DNA of 64,000 bases from Sanderia malayensis. Lineage: Eukaryota > Cnidaria > Scyphozoa > Semaeostomeae > Pelagiidae. The stretch covers positions 3,067,087 through 3,131,086 of the forward strand of contig RQOL01000772.1 of assembly GCA_013076295.1 (NCBI GenBank), read 5' to 3'. The notes under the pieces are model-generated. The model made no database searches, was not told the origin of the DNA, and saw only the letters and a list, made by a program, of their open reading frames with translations. The translations under genes were made by a program, and so were the position numbers. Shown piece by piece: positions 23,601 to 47,668 of this stretch. Within the stretch, counting starts at the first letter, position 1; every line of letters starts with the position of its first letter.

Positions 23601-26600
23601 CTCTTCAAACTGCTCAGCAACAGAGCGATTTGTAGTACGTATGGTTCTTTAGACAGTCCACTGTTGACATTAAGGTTCATTGTTACATTGTAATAAGCCA
23701 TTGGCGATGGAATCTTAGGGGTAAATTTCAATGGAATGATAGAGACTTTGTTATCGCTGTCAGTGGCTCTTAAGTTGAATACCTCTGGAGTTCCGCCCGA
23801 TTTATATGCAGAGTCATCGGCAATGGCGTAGATTGTCTGCAATGTAATGTTTATATTGACCCAGCTATTCGTAGGCAAGACACCAGACGTCGAGCTCAGT
23901 AGACTGAGCTTCAGATTTCTCGTGTTGCCTTCTTCCTCGTCCATAAACAAGTTCTGTGGAACAAGATAGCTCGCAACATCGCAATAAGGGACGTACTTTA
24001 CTTCCCGAAAAAATCGCAAACCTTCCGGATCTAGTAGATTAAAGTACGGCGGGTTGCGGCTGGCTATGCGACATTTTCCATAATACTGCACATCGGCGTC
24101 TTCCACAGTAAACAGAGGCTGCATTGCCGCTATGAATTCAGCACTTGGCCTCCTGCCTGTGCGCATCTTAGCGAAGATTGAATTATGACCTATGACGTCA
24201 CATATGTCTGTGCGCAGACTCGTGTTCTGGTAATACAACCTGATCCTACTACTTGACAAGATGAACACAGGGGTTTGATCGATTATGATGTTGTTGATTA
24301 TTGATTGTTGAAAGTACGACTTGAGGCGTGCGATGAACATTGTGATAACATTTGAGACAGGAAGCAGACTCTGGCCGTAGGAGAAGCTAATGAGGTATGA
24401 TAAATAACGTTGGGGTGCTACCCAATTCAAAGAGATGACAACGTTTTGCTGCGCGGATACTCCATCACTATCGACAGCGCGTAGTATGTAATTGAAAGTC
24501 TGCATGCGTGTCGCAGTGAAAGGGTATCCCGAAATTAGCCTTGACGTCGAGTTGAACCATATCCACGACGTTGAAGGAAGCGCGTCTCCGTTCTGCTGGA
24601 GAAATGACAACGTCAAACTGCTAGCACCGTCGTTGCCGTCTCTGAATGCATTGTTTGGCACAACGTAGCTTAGAGAACCGTACTGTGGTATGTAAAGTGT
24701 TGGGATTCGATAATTTACGGAAGGCGGGTCACAAACACCGGAAAGTTTAATTGAAATTACTTCGGCTGAAAAACTTGCTGCTGACAATAGGCCGGTTTGA
24801 AAGGCCGTGTTTGGTGTTCCATCGCTCTTCAACAGCTTCTGTCGAACTTCATTTATTTTTACCGTGTCACAGGGTGCTTTAGACAGGGTTGATATGGTCC
24901 AAGACACCACCGTTGATACTGACGCAGTCGCACTGTAGCTGATGATAATCACAGAAGACTGGGAATAGCCAAGATAGCTGCTGATGTAGGACAGAAAAGC
25001 GCGCGAAAACGCAATGTACGATGACGAGGAGCTGACTGACCTTTGCGTCATTGTTACACTGAATAGTACTTTTGAGATTGTTGATCCAGCTGACGGCAAA
25101 GTGATGCTAAATGTTTGATCGCTCTCAACAAGAATTGGAGTGAGCGCAACAAGCTTGAAGGAATGAGTCGTTTGCTGGTTTGTTGCCACATCCAGCCTCG
25201 CTAATCCGTGGATTTTTGCATTCTGGTCCAGATATTTAGCACTCAGGCCAATCCAATAGTTGCTTGGAACTTTGGTATTGTTTTGGAATCGCAACTCGAG
25301 GCTCAAGCGCATGCTGCTTAGAAACGACGTCCGAGATATGGAGTAAGAGAAGTATTGTCCCACTTTCAGGGTGAAACTTTGCGACACAACCATAACAGTG
25401 GCAGCTGCGCTTGACAAATGACGACACGATAGTTGAAAGTTTTCAGTTGTTGCAGACGTCAAGCTAAATTGCGGGCTCAATGCGTTTCTAAGGTTTGCCT
25501 GCGCTGTTGCTCCGTCTAGCTTTCCGCGCAGGCTTATGATGGAAGCGAGATCGCACGAATTAGCAACGAGGCTTCTTGTGCTGAATTTGTATTGAATAAA
25601 CAGGGCGGTATTGCCGCTTCTTGTCAATGTAAACACGCTGTTCACCATGTCGTTCGAATTGACGCTCAAATAAGGAGCCAGTTTGCTTTGCAGTAAGAAG
25701 AGAATATCAACCTCTTTGTAGCTCGTGACAATTACGTTGGTTGTTGAAGACAGTTGCTATGGAACAAGAAAAAATTTAGCACAATGCAGAACATAAGTCA
25801 TGCTCAAATCATGGAACATAGAAAGATTTTTGCTCCAAGAAACTTGAAGTGAAACAGTACAGTGTGAAACAGTACAGTAAACGATACAGTAAACACTCGC
25901 ATAGGAAACCAGTATATTGAGAATCTTTAGGCCTGACTCAAAGTAATAGAAAAACAACAGACTATTGTATTTGAACAACAGAACGGATGAAAAATTTAGG
26001 TTTTTATATATGGGTGCTTATTGTATATCAAGGTTCAACTGTGTACTTACCAAGGTTCGAAGATAGTTAGGAGGTGTGACTGGTCCATTTAGGGTTATTC
26101 TCAGCTCTGTGTTGCTTGTTTGCCCAGCTGAATTCATAACACTCAATCTGAACTTGTAGTAACCAGCAGTTGGTTGTTGATTGTAAATTGACAGAGATGT
26201 GTACATGTTAAGAGTTTGTTGGGCTTGGTTCAAGCTGATCCATGAATCTCGCCCGAGCACCTGGCCTGATGATTGATACAAATACAGTGTGAATGCGCGT
26301 GTCCCGCCCCCCTGGCTATCGCGAAAGGCATCTGCTGGTATTTGAAAATTCTGTCGGAACGTAGTATTCGTCAGAATCACATTCAAACTTGATATTGGCG
26401 GGTTTGTTGTTGTTGCTGCCTTTGTTGTGCTGAAATGTGGAAATAATGAATTATTAATACAGGCGCGTGGGAAAAGTTGGAAAATCTGACGACATATATA
26501 ATCTTTAACAGTGTTCTATTCCTCCCAACATAAAATGCCTGTGACGTATTTTTGCCAACACAAGCAAAGTATGCATGTGGCGAAATTCAGCTTAGCTAAA

Positions 26601-28056
26601 CCTCCGACAAGTGCCCTAATATAATCAATCATCTAATAATTGTATCATGTTTGATTTATGATTGCCTTATTAGTGGTATGCAACTGTAGAGATGTCGATT
26701 TAAAGCGTATCAATTGTTAATGTTGTTTTATTATTCAAACATACGTAAACAGGCGCCATGATTGAACATTGTTCAGTTTCGAGCTATTGGTTGTTTTCAA
26801 ATTTAAGCATTTGGATTCGAGCATAAAAGAAATGTCATCATCATCATCATAACTAGAACTATCGCCGATGAAATTTATGAATTATTTGCTGATTTGCAGG
26901 TTACCAAACTTTGCATCAGGTTTGCCATTGGTTTGCATGGTGGACAAGAAAAATTAAGCTTTGCTGTGGAGAAAGGTGTGCGAACTATGTGATGGAGTAT
27001 AAGCTCGAATCACAATGAAATTATTCTTGTCCTGTGCCACAAGAAGCTGAGAATTGAAGATGGCTATATTCCCAAATTGCTAAGATTTATTTGTCTTGCA
27101 CCGAAGCACAATTTTACATGCAAACCCGTGTGCGTTAGGCTTGTTATATTCATTGTATCAAGATTCTATTGACCATATGTATTGCTATGCTATGACGTCA
27201 GAACGCTTGCTTACCTTGGGCTAAGAGTAGTTGGCAGAATTTGGTAGCCAGAAACGACGCTCCATGCTATCACAGGGTATCCAACCAACTGCGACAAACT
27301 CGAATCATCAACAGCATTCTTCAATTTGGTCACCCTGTTGTCATTGGCCGATACCTCGTTGCAAGCAATGAAGTATTCTACTGAGGTAACACTGGACAAC
27401 GTCCCAATATGACTGCTTCTTCCTGATGCAATGAAGTTTGGCTCACGGATGTGTGCCAAATAGATGTTCCTGCTTCGCGCGCCCATGTAGACTTGCGCGG
27501 TCGTAACGCCGAAAAACGTGGCTACTTTGTTTTGGATTGAGGTTTTTTGTGATGCGCTGAGCGAGTTGAATGTGACTTCGAGTGCAAATTCGGCCTTTGT
27601 GACGCGGGAGGATGCTGGACACCCGAAGGCAAGGTAGAGATCTGCTACAGAACGTCGTTTTCTTCTGCTTCTTGTTCGCATTCCCTGATCTCCATCGATA
27701 GCAACGTCAAAGCAATCGCAAAGTTTTTCATTGCTTTTCACGCACGCGGTGAAGCGGTTGCCGCGGATTTTTTCTGGCACAAAACCGTAGACCGATTTGC
27801 CATCCGGCGAAACGCAAATCCAGTCTAGTTCCATCATCGTTTCTTCATCCACAACACTGATTCTGCCGCCCGTGTCGCTGCAGTCGACGCGACGATGAAA
27901 GAGCTCGCCGGGCTTGTATCTCATGTGTACGGCAGTTGCATTGCCTTTATCATAAGCATCGTTCTCACCTGCTGCCGCTTTGCCGTGAGATATCTGAAAT
28001 AGCAGTAGGTGCAGAATCGCGCTGTGAAGCGTCAAGAAAACCTTCTCTCGATGCAT
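8189..28056 (-). CDS. DAG1: Giant dystroglycan-like transmembrane receptor
   Basis: Seven exons on the minus strand: 28056-27215, 26429-26051, 25756-12329, 12090-11820, 11650-10092, 9408-9275 and 8660-8189. Phase is consistent and they encode 5,694 residues, against 895 in human dystroglycan. Order of parts: a signal peptide; an alpha-DG N-terminal region with a furin-like RSRRKRR site near residue 130 and a module ending SQLVGYPVIAW, close to SAQLGYPVVGW in alpha-DG; a short Thr-rich linker; about 20 CADG plus S72/SEA-like pairs; a transmembrane helix at about 4915-4938; and a roughly 755-residue tail. CADG units read like IP..TFYD.EDGNTR..L..L....WIQFN, as in the CADG just before the alpha/beta cleavage site of DG. 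Dystroglycan links laminin-type matrix to dystrophin. A matrix-receptor role here is inference. Confidence 0.87.
11820..12090 (-). other. Transmembrane and Cys-cluster exon of the dystroglycan-like gene
   Basis: This exon encodes the end of the last S72-like module, a proline-rich stem, one hydrophobic helix (WWIFIILLIIALLILL and onward) and a juxtamembrane segment with 13 cysteines in about 26 residues (CCPGCCGRCCGCC core). Such clusters at the inner membrane face are typical palmitoylation sites. An acidic tail follows in the next exon. Confidence 0.85.
12329..26429 (-). repeat. Tandem array of about 20 CADG + S72-like module pairs (protein-level repeats)
   Basis: Each unit is about 660-700 bp (220-235 aa). 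The CADG half has a CG..SY.IP start, a FYD.EDGNTR-like core and an ATDS.G end. The S72-like half has an NCSLP...CD core, then P.F..AM.P.F and G.C...PP. FYD-equivalent codons fall near 12888, 13547, 14222, 18398, 19092, 19845, 20520, 21190, 21893, 22570, 23250, 23938 and 24640, showing the regular spacing. I count one CADG in exon 2 and 19 in exon 3, and the last S72-like half runs into exon 4. Copies are diverged at about 20-35% protein identity by eye, so the expansion is old. The first unit in exon 3 and the unit near 15.6 kb are the most degenerate. Confidence 0.88.
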
Positions 28057-30003
28057 ACTTTCTTATCTTCTTGGCCCGTTTCTTATATCATCACTAAGGA
28101 TTTATCCTGTACTTAGAAGAGAATTGCTACGAATATGACACTGAGCTCTGTATTGTTATACAGCTAGCAATGCACGCTGAAACTGATGCGAAATTGGCTG
28201 AAGCATAGATTGATATAGCTTCACCATGAATTATGTATCAATTTACTCAATTCAATCGTCAATGAATCATAGTCTGATATGCTGTTAATCGCAAAAACAA
28301 TGCGAAAAAACGGAGGTTGCTTTTGATAATTCATCTTGTCGACATAACTCGCTTTACTTGAGAAGAATTTTATTAAAGAAGTTAGTTTATGTTGATTAAA
28401 GGATGCTTTTTATTCTAGTTTTTTTTAATTGGTCGAAACTGCTTTTTCGGGCATACTTTGATAGATAGATGTGATAGAGGAGGGTAGTTTCTGCTTTCTG
28501 AAAAAGATTTGAAGTAGCCTTAAAGAGATTCAAATTATAATTGCGAAGATGATTTCCACTATAAAGAAATTATATAACTCATATAATGCAGATAGTTATA
28601 CTCAGCGTAAACTTGCATTCATGACACCAAATATATAGTGTAGAGATGAAATCCAAATAAATGATAATATTGTACCTTTCAAGCGTAACTTTCCTTGATA
28701 TGCTAAATTAAGGCATTTTTAGACTAATATTGTACATTGGACCAAGATAATTTTCAGAAACATAGATGATAAATGCCCCCTAACTTTGAAAAATAGACAA
28801 TAAATCTCTTATTGTGTTTGTTTTTAAATATCGGGAACGCCACAAGAAAATGGTTGAATGCGCAATTCATCTAAATAGCTTGGTATCATTGGTCGGATAG
28901 AACTATGAAGATATTCGGCACAACTTGAAACTTTCACAAAGTTTTCAATTAAAAAACGTTCAATGAAATATTAATCGTTGTAAGATTGTGATGGGTTTAA
29001 TGCACAATCAGAATTGGTGGTTATTGAAGTGAAGAACATGAATCATATGCAATAAATAGAAGAAAACGAATAGAAGAAATATACTTTAAGATTAAGAGGA
29101 TGATAAAAAAAATTAAAAAATTGACTATTTGAGAGGCACATTGATCCATGGAAATATCAGATTAAACCATGACACAAACAGATAGAGTCGTGCATTACGT
29201 TCCGCTAAATAACTCTTAGCATTATCCTATGTCGAAAATTTTATTTATTTCTGTTAGAATCCGTTTGGAGTGAGAGTATTAAATGCTTAATAAGCGAAGC
29301 ATGATAGAAATCTGCACAGAAGCAACAAGTTTGATACCGTAGCTTAACGTTTCTTGCTATAATGCAATCATTCATTTCTAAATTAAGAAATATATATACG
29401 TTTTAGATTTAAATAGTTGCGGTATAGAATTATAAGAGTAGAGAAGATGAATCACCATCATTCACAGGATGACATCAACTGGTAGTTGATGAGCAGGAAT
29501 AAAAGATATTTTTCAAGTCATTTATCATTCACAGAAGACGTCAGTATTATAATAAATATCGCGCCACATGAATAATTTCGCTGAGGTAGCAAAATATGAA
29601 GGCATTCAGACATAGAAATGAATCATCTTGGTTCTTGAATCGTTTCATGGTGCAATATAACATTAGCTTACGTCATTAACATAAAAAATACTTTATGGTT
29701 CCTTCTGAGTTATAATATGTATGCATTATTATACGACTGCTATTCTGGTATTGAAAATATTTCTAAAAAAGTATACAGTCAAATCTGCATAGTTTGAAAT
29801 CATATAATTCGACCTCTAGCTAATTCAAATGAAATGATCTGCCAATTCAACGGTCATTAAGAAACACATTCTTATAAGGGAAACGTCTATAATTCAAACT
29901 CTTTGTTATTTGAATATTTTCATGTGTTCTGAGGTGGAAAGCTGAGAATTTTATTGTTTAAAAACACAAATGCAATTCCTGTAACTCCACCATCATTTAT
30001 TAT
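28057..30003. other. Intergenic region between the dystroglycan-like gene and Orai
   Basis: About 1.9 kb of AT-rich DNA: the 5' flank of the dystroglycan-like gene and the 3' side of Orai. On the minus strand an AATAAA (30001-29996) follows the Orai stop immediately, and another lies at 29955-29950. A CAGTCAAATCTGCATAG sequence near 29775 resembles a pogo/Tigger-type terminal repeat, but I could not find a convincing partner end. No gene seen. Confidence 0.55.
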
Positions 30004-30828
30004 CTATACTGTTTTAACACTGTTTAACAACGATTGATGGTTTAAATTTTCCTCATCAGCTTCGCCATCAGTTCCGAGTTGCTTTGCAATATATTGCAAC
30101 TCTTGCATTCCTATCGTTCGCTGGCCAACTTGGTGCTCGCTCAATTTCCGGTAAAAATGAACAGCAAACAGAATGAAAATTACGCAAGTTGGGACCATGA
30201 TTGCTGAAGCTGCAATTGCTGCCGGCACGTTCACGAAATACAATTTCACCCAAAGAATGACGGGTATTTCCAGCAGAAAAAGAAGAGTGCCCAGCCCGGT
30301 GCTGAAAATCCACGCCATTTCAATGTATCTGTGAAGTTTCTCGTGAGGCAGCTCTCCGAGTCGTGGCTTCATCTGGGTTGATGACGATGGCTCAAGTTGG
30401 ATGGGAGCTGCACGAGACAGTTCTATTGATCTGATGTTTTCAGCTGTCTCAATGTTCGGTAAGATGCAGACTGATATCATCAATGCAAACACGTGAACAG
30501 ATATTAAGCAGGTTGTTAAGAGGCTGAATGTAATGAGAAGAACATGTGGTAAATTCTGTTCTAGATTCAGTTCCACCATGGCTACCTACAAAAGGTAAAA
30601 ACAAATGAATAAAATACCCAGAAAAGAGCAAAAGGCCTTGCCTTTTATTTACGGGTTTTAAGTGCCAAAGAACGGGATTCCTTGGGGTGTTAATGTGATT
30701 CAGCTATTCATACAGAAACATTTTACCATCGCAAATCCAGACATTAGCCCAGAAGTTCTGCTTGATGCTTTCAATTTTGCTCTGGTCAAAAACAGACCTC
30801 TCAGGTAATAATCTTGCCTTTGATTCAT
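30004..30828 (-). CDS. ORAI: Orai calcium release-activated calcium channel
   Basis: Two exons on the minus strand, 30828-30727 and 30585-30004, encode 227 residues. Exon 1 (34 codons) holds the TM1 extension AKLKASSRTSGLMSGFAM, and the splice rebuilds AMVAMVE, where the Glu is the selectivity filter (human E106). TM2 (HVFALMISVCILPNIE), TM3 (FSTGLGTLLFLLEI, with the conserved Glu) and TM4 (IMVPTCVIFILFAVHFYRKL, with the conserved Pro) all match. The C-terminus is a short helix suited to STIM binding. Orai forms the hexameric plasma-membrane channel of store-operated calcium entry, opened by ER STIM. Differences from vertebrate Orai1: the cytosolic TM2-TM3 loop has an insertion of about 20 residues, and the TM3-TM4 extracellular loop is only a few residues. 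Confidence 0.95.
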
Positions 30829-31376
30829 GTTTCAAGTAATTTTATGCAGGCGTTTAAGTATTTTCATGCGAAGCTTTAGATCTCTTTGGCCACTGGTCAT
30901 GGGCTGGTCATAAGAAGAGAAGCTTTGGCAGTCAAAGTCATGAATAAGAGCGAGGCCTAATTCTACTGCTGTCAAAGTTTCACAAGCAATAACAATATAT
31001 ATTTGCTCTAAACTCGCGCCTTTCTTTCTTAGACTTGAATAAATGACTTCAAGATAATTGATCAGGTGTAAAACAGTAGCATATCCTTCAAAACTAAAAA
31101 ATTAAGCAAACATTTCTGCAATATTATCGCTTTTTCTCAGGTCATCGGTGATTTAGCATATTGGATTGACCTCGTGTCAAGCGAAGTAAACAAAAAACCG
31201 GAATCGAGTTAAATTATGCAAGATTATGCAACATGGCTTAATAATAATGGACAATAACTGCTCGCCAGTGTTTGGCATTATTTGGCCAAAATGCAGAATT
31301 TTCTTTAGTTTCCAGCGAGTACTCTGCCGAGTAAAGTCGAAAAAAAAATCAACGTAAACCAGAAATAACCACCAAA
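30829..31376. promoter_or_regulatory. Divergent (bidirectional) promoter region of ORAI and KDM2
   Basis: Only 548 bp separate the ATG codons of Orai (minus) and KDM2 (plus). Both 5' UTRs and both core promoters must fit here unless unseen non-coding exons lie further out. I see no clear TATA box. Confidence 0.6.
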
Positions 31377-44467
<13,091 letters not shown>

Positions 44468-45679
44468 TTATTTAGGCCACGGACGCAAGACATTCCAAAA
44501 GCCACTAAAACTCTTTAAAATGCATAGTATTATTGAGCAACTGAAAAGTGTGTATGTAGGCTAGTCATCTGACATTCTGACTCTTGCCTACTCGTAAATG
44601 GCTGTATGAATATTGCAAACCATCACGACACGACAGTTTCAGTTTTTTGAGCAAATATAACTGTCGTAGCAAGAAGATGGGCCATTACCCTTTAATATTA
44701 TTGATATCTTTTCGATTTAGATTAGATTATATGTTAGATAAGTATTCTAAACACATTTTGTGTTCAATAGATCAATCATTTTTGTTAAGTGGGTTATATT
44801 TTGTTTAGATCTTGATCTCGAAAGATCTTATACTCTATTTTAAGGATTAAATGATAGTGTTAAATTTCCACAAAATATGCCTTGCGGAATATGTGGTGGT
44901 AAAAAGACAGAACTTGCTTTAATTTACTTTTAAGCACAGACTTGTAGAATGAAGTTGTTTCAGTTTTTGTTCTAATTAACTTTAAATATAAACAATAAGA
45001 ATTTTCATCACAGTAATTATCCTTTTGCAAAGTTTTGTGCCTCAAAGTACTGGAATGGTTTTATTATTCACGGAAATATAGCAAACATTGGTAGCAAAGC
45101 ACTGATTCACATTTACCCAAGGGTAAGAAAATATTTTTCGCGCATGGACTTTTCACCCCACCTTTTGTTTACTATCTTCTAATACATTGTAGCCTGATCT
45201 GATGTTCTTTTATTGGCGTTTGACCATAGCATATAGACGCTTTTCTGGTTTGCGAATTTTCTACGCATGGGATGCAGATCATATTAAAAAAAGAAATATT
45301 CCAGGTATGTTTCACATGCTTCTGTTACTGTTCATTGCATTTACATTACAAGAAAACACCACGTTACAATAATGTCTGTAAACACTCTAAACAAGGTTTT
45401 TTATTTTATAAGAAACCTAGCTCAAGCCCTACTAGTAAAAATTTCTTAAATTATCTATTGTTTTCTATTGTTAAAGAAAACAATAGAACAAAGGAGTCTA
45501 TTGTAATTTACCACAAATTCTACTAGTAAGTTTCTTATAAAGTGGTTTCTTATAAAAAACATGTATAGCTGATTTTTGCAAAGAAATGTTGACAATGAAG
45601 ACAAATAATTTTAAAAACATTAAAAAAGCAAATATTTTTCTTTTTTCCACACATAATGCATTTTAATCTTAATAAATTC
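44468..45679. other. 3' UTR / intergenic region between convergent KDM2 and SIRT4
   Basis: AT-rich region that should contain both 3' UTRs. It holds one small inverted-repeat element at 45396-45560. I see no other gene; the short frames here are unsupported. Confidence 0.6.
45396..45560. mobile_element. Small MITE with TTTATAAGAAACC-type ends
   Basis: About 165 bp with imperfect inverted ends: GTTTTTTATTTTATAAGAAA on the left, and the reverse complement of TTTCTTATAAAAAAC on the right. Inner matches include ACTAGTA and CTATTGTTTTC against GAAAACAATAG. The end motif also occurs in KDM2 introns near 33070 and 38175. Target duplications are unclear, so class and exact ends are open. Confidence 0.55.
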
Positions 45680-46744
45680 TTAATTTTGCAACAATAAAGG
45701 CATTATATCTCCTGAAACTGCAGATATTTTAAAATCAGCTAAAGGATCACTTCTTGTCTTGCCAATATTAACAATTCCAAAGGGTTTTTTCTGCTCTTTT
45801 GCAGCAAGTGCAATTCTATAACTTGAAAATGTTTCTGTTGACGATCCAACCAGCAACATGGCATCTGATTCTGCTAAGCGTTTATTAATGAAACCTTTAA
45901 CACTAGCTGGGACATTGTCTCCAAAGAACACGATTTTTGGTTTTAATATACCATCACATCTTTCACAGTTTAGCATCTGAAATGACTCGATCAATTGGTC
46001 GTCTAACATGATGTCACCATCTGGGGCATCCTGACCTCTCACAATTCCACCCCAACTTGAATTCAGCTTCTCCAACTTGGATTGCAGCTCATGTCGACAG
46101 ATGTCGTGTTTGCAACTCAAGCATTGCACCCTGAAATGACAAATATATGAAAACTGGGAAGTTTAATAAGAGAAATAGACAGAGAAACGACAAGCAACTT
46201 GAAAAGTTAACCACTTCAGAACATTAATAGGTAAGTAAAATATATAGCTTATTTTCATTTGAACAAAACGACAGCGAAATTTAAATACAGACCTAGACGA
46301 AGTGCCATGCAATTCCGTGACTCTTGTACTCCCAGCCTTCTGGTGTAAACCGTCGACATTTTGCGTGACCAGCCAATGAATCTTGCCATTTTGTTCCAAT
46401 TCTGCAAAAGCCGCGTGTGTTTTGTTGGGTTGTTTGCTGGAGAAAATAGGCCACCCGGCGAAATTTCTCGCCCAATATCTCAGCCGTCTGTCAGGCTTGT
46501 TGATGAAATCATTATAAAGAATAGGCCTGTGTTTGCTGACAGAATATAAACCTATACCTTCTGATCTATAATCACGGATTCCAGATTCAGTTGAGACACC
46601 GGCTCCTGTAACAACAAAAAGTCGACGAGATTTGTCAACGAATTCCTTCAAAATTTCAACGTCTTGATGTGAGACTGCGTTTGCACTCGCTCGGGGAACA
46701 AAATTTGAAATCGCTAGCGACGACAGATACTTTTTAAATATCAT
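45680..46744 (-). CDS. SIRT4: Mitochondrial sirtuin SIRT4
   Basis: Two exons, 46744-46293 and 46130-45680, encode 300 residues (human 314). The sirtuin Rossmann motifs are complete: VVTGAGVSTESGIRDYRS, the SIRT4-type RYWARNFAGWP, the NAD/catalytic QNVDGLH with the catalytic His in VTELHG, zinc cysteines CLSC and CERC, KPKIVFFGD, LLVGSS and VNIGKTRSD. RYWARNF and the short zinc module place it with SIRT4 (class II). SIRT4 acts in the mitochondrial matrix as a lipoamidase/ADP-ribosyltransferase that restrains pyruvate and glutamate dehydrogenases; this is family knowledge. The N-terminus is short, basic and hydroxylated, as expected for a matrix presequence. A MITE lies 170 bp upstream of the ATG. 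Confidence 0.93.
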
Positions 46745-47668
46745 CGTTTCGTTTATAATTCACTATATTACAATTCACAACTTTTAAATTTTGTTGTTAT
46801 TTCGCCTTCCACAAAAAATTTGTTGCTTACCGCAAAATTCGTGCAACTTTTGTATGCCAACCTCGGTCCCACGGACCTCGCGCAACATCGAGGCACGGAC
46901 AAATTTTGGGATACCGTATTTCCTCGATTAAACGCCTAATCGAGGGGGGCCATTATTCGAGGGGGCGTTTATTAGAAAGTACAAGATCACAGGCTCTGTT
47001 ATTGGGTCCAGAAAAAAAGAAAATGGTTTAGTTGAGCCTTGCTTTATCAAGCAACAACGTAGAAAATGAAAGTCGCCATGGTTTTGCACAAAGAGGGGGC
47101 GTTTAATCGAAGGGGGGCGTTTATTACAAAAGCTGGCAGCATAAGGGGGCGTTTATTCGAGGGGGGCGTTTAATCGAGGGGGGCATTTAATCGAGGAAAT
47201 ACGGTACTTCAGTGTAGCACCTTTATGGGTGGGCGGAGACCTTATGGGGTACCAGTATTTCTGATTAACAATGTGAAGTGCCCGCTATATAGTAGTTGTG
47301 ATTTTACAACATATCTGATACTTTTGATGAAATAATAGAATGAAATATGCTATGTTAGCATGTCTGCTCTTTGGTCAAATTCTGCAACAAAGTGCACCCA
47401 AAATACAAACCATTTCATTTGTGGCATATATATATATAAAGAAGCATTATGGGGGAAACAGTGAACAATCAAGGAAAATACTTCTTAACCCTACAAGATT
47501 AAATATATTACAAAAAAACAGAAATGTCAAATATGCTTAAGAACTGACAAATGTCCATGAAAAATGTCTGTGGATGTTACTGAGATGAAATTAAGATTTT
47601 ACTAAAGAGCACATTTGTGACGATTGAAACATTTATGATGGACAGCACAAGAGCATGTCTGTATAAAC
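46745..47668. other. Intergenic region between SIRT4 and Elongin B
   Basis: 5' flank of SIRT4 and 3' side of Elongin B. It contains a MITE at 46914-47204; the rest is AT-rich with no gene I can support. Confidence 0.6.
46914..47204. mobile_element. MITE with CCGTATTTCCTCGATTAAA ends and TA target site
   Basis: A 291-bp element with near-perfect inverted ends (CCGTATTTCCTCGATTAAA and its complement), flanked by TA on both sides (46912-46913, 47205-47206). Inside are several direct and inverted copies of GGGGGCGTTTATTCGA-like blocks, giving strong G-run strand bias. No open frame; non-autonomous, Tc1/mariner-like by its TA site. Confidence 0.85.
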
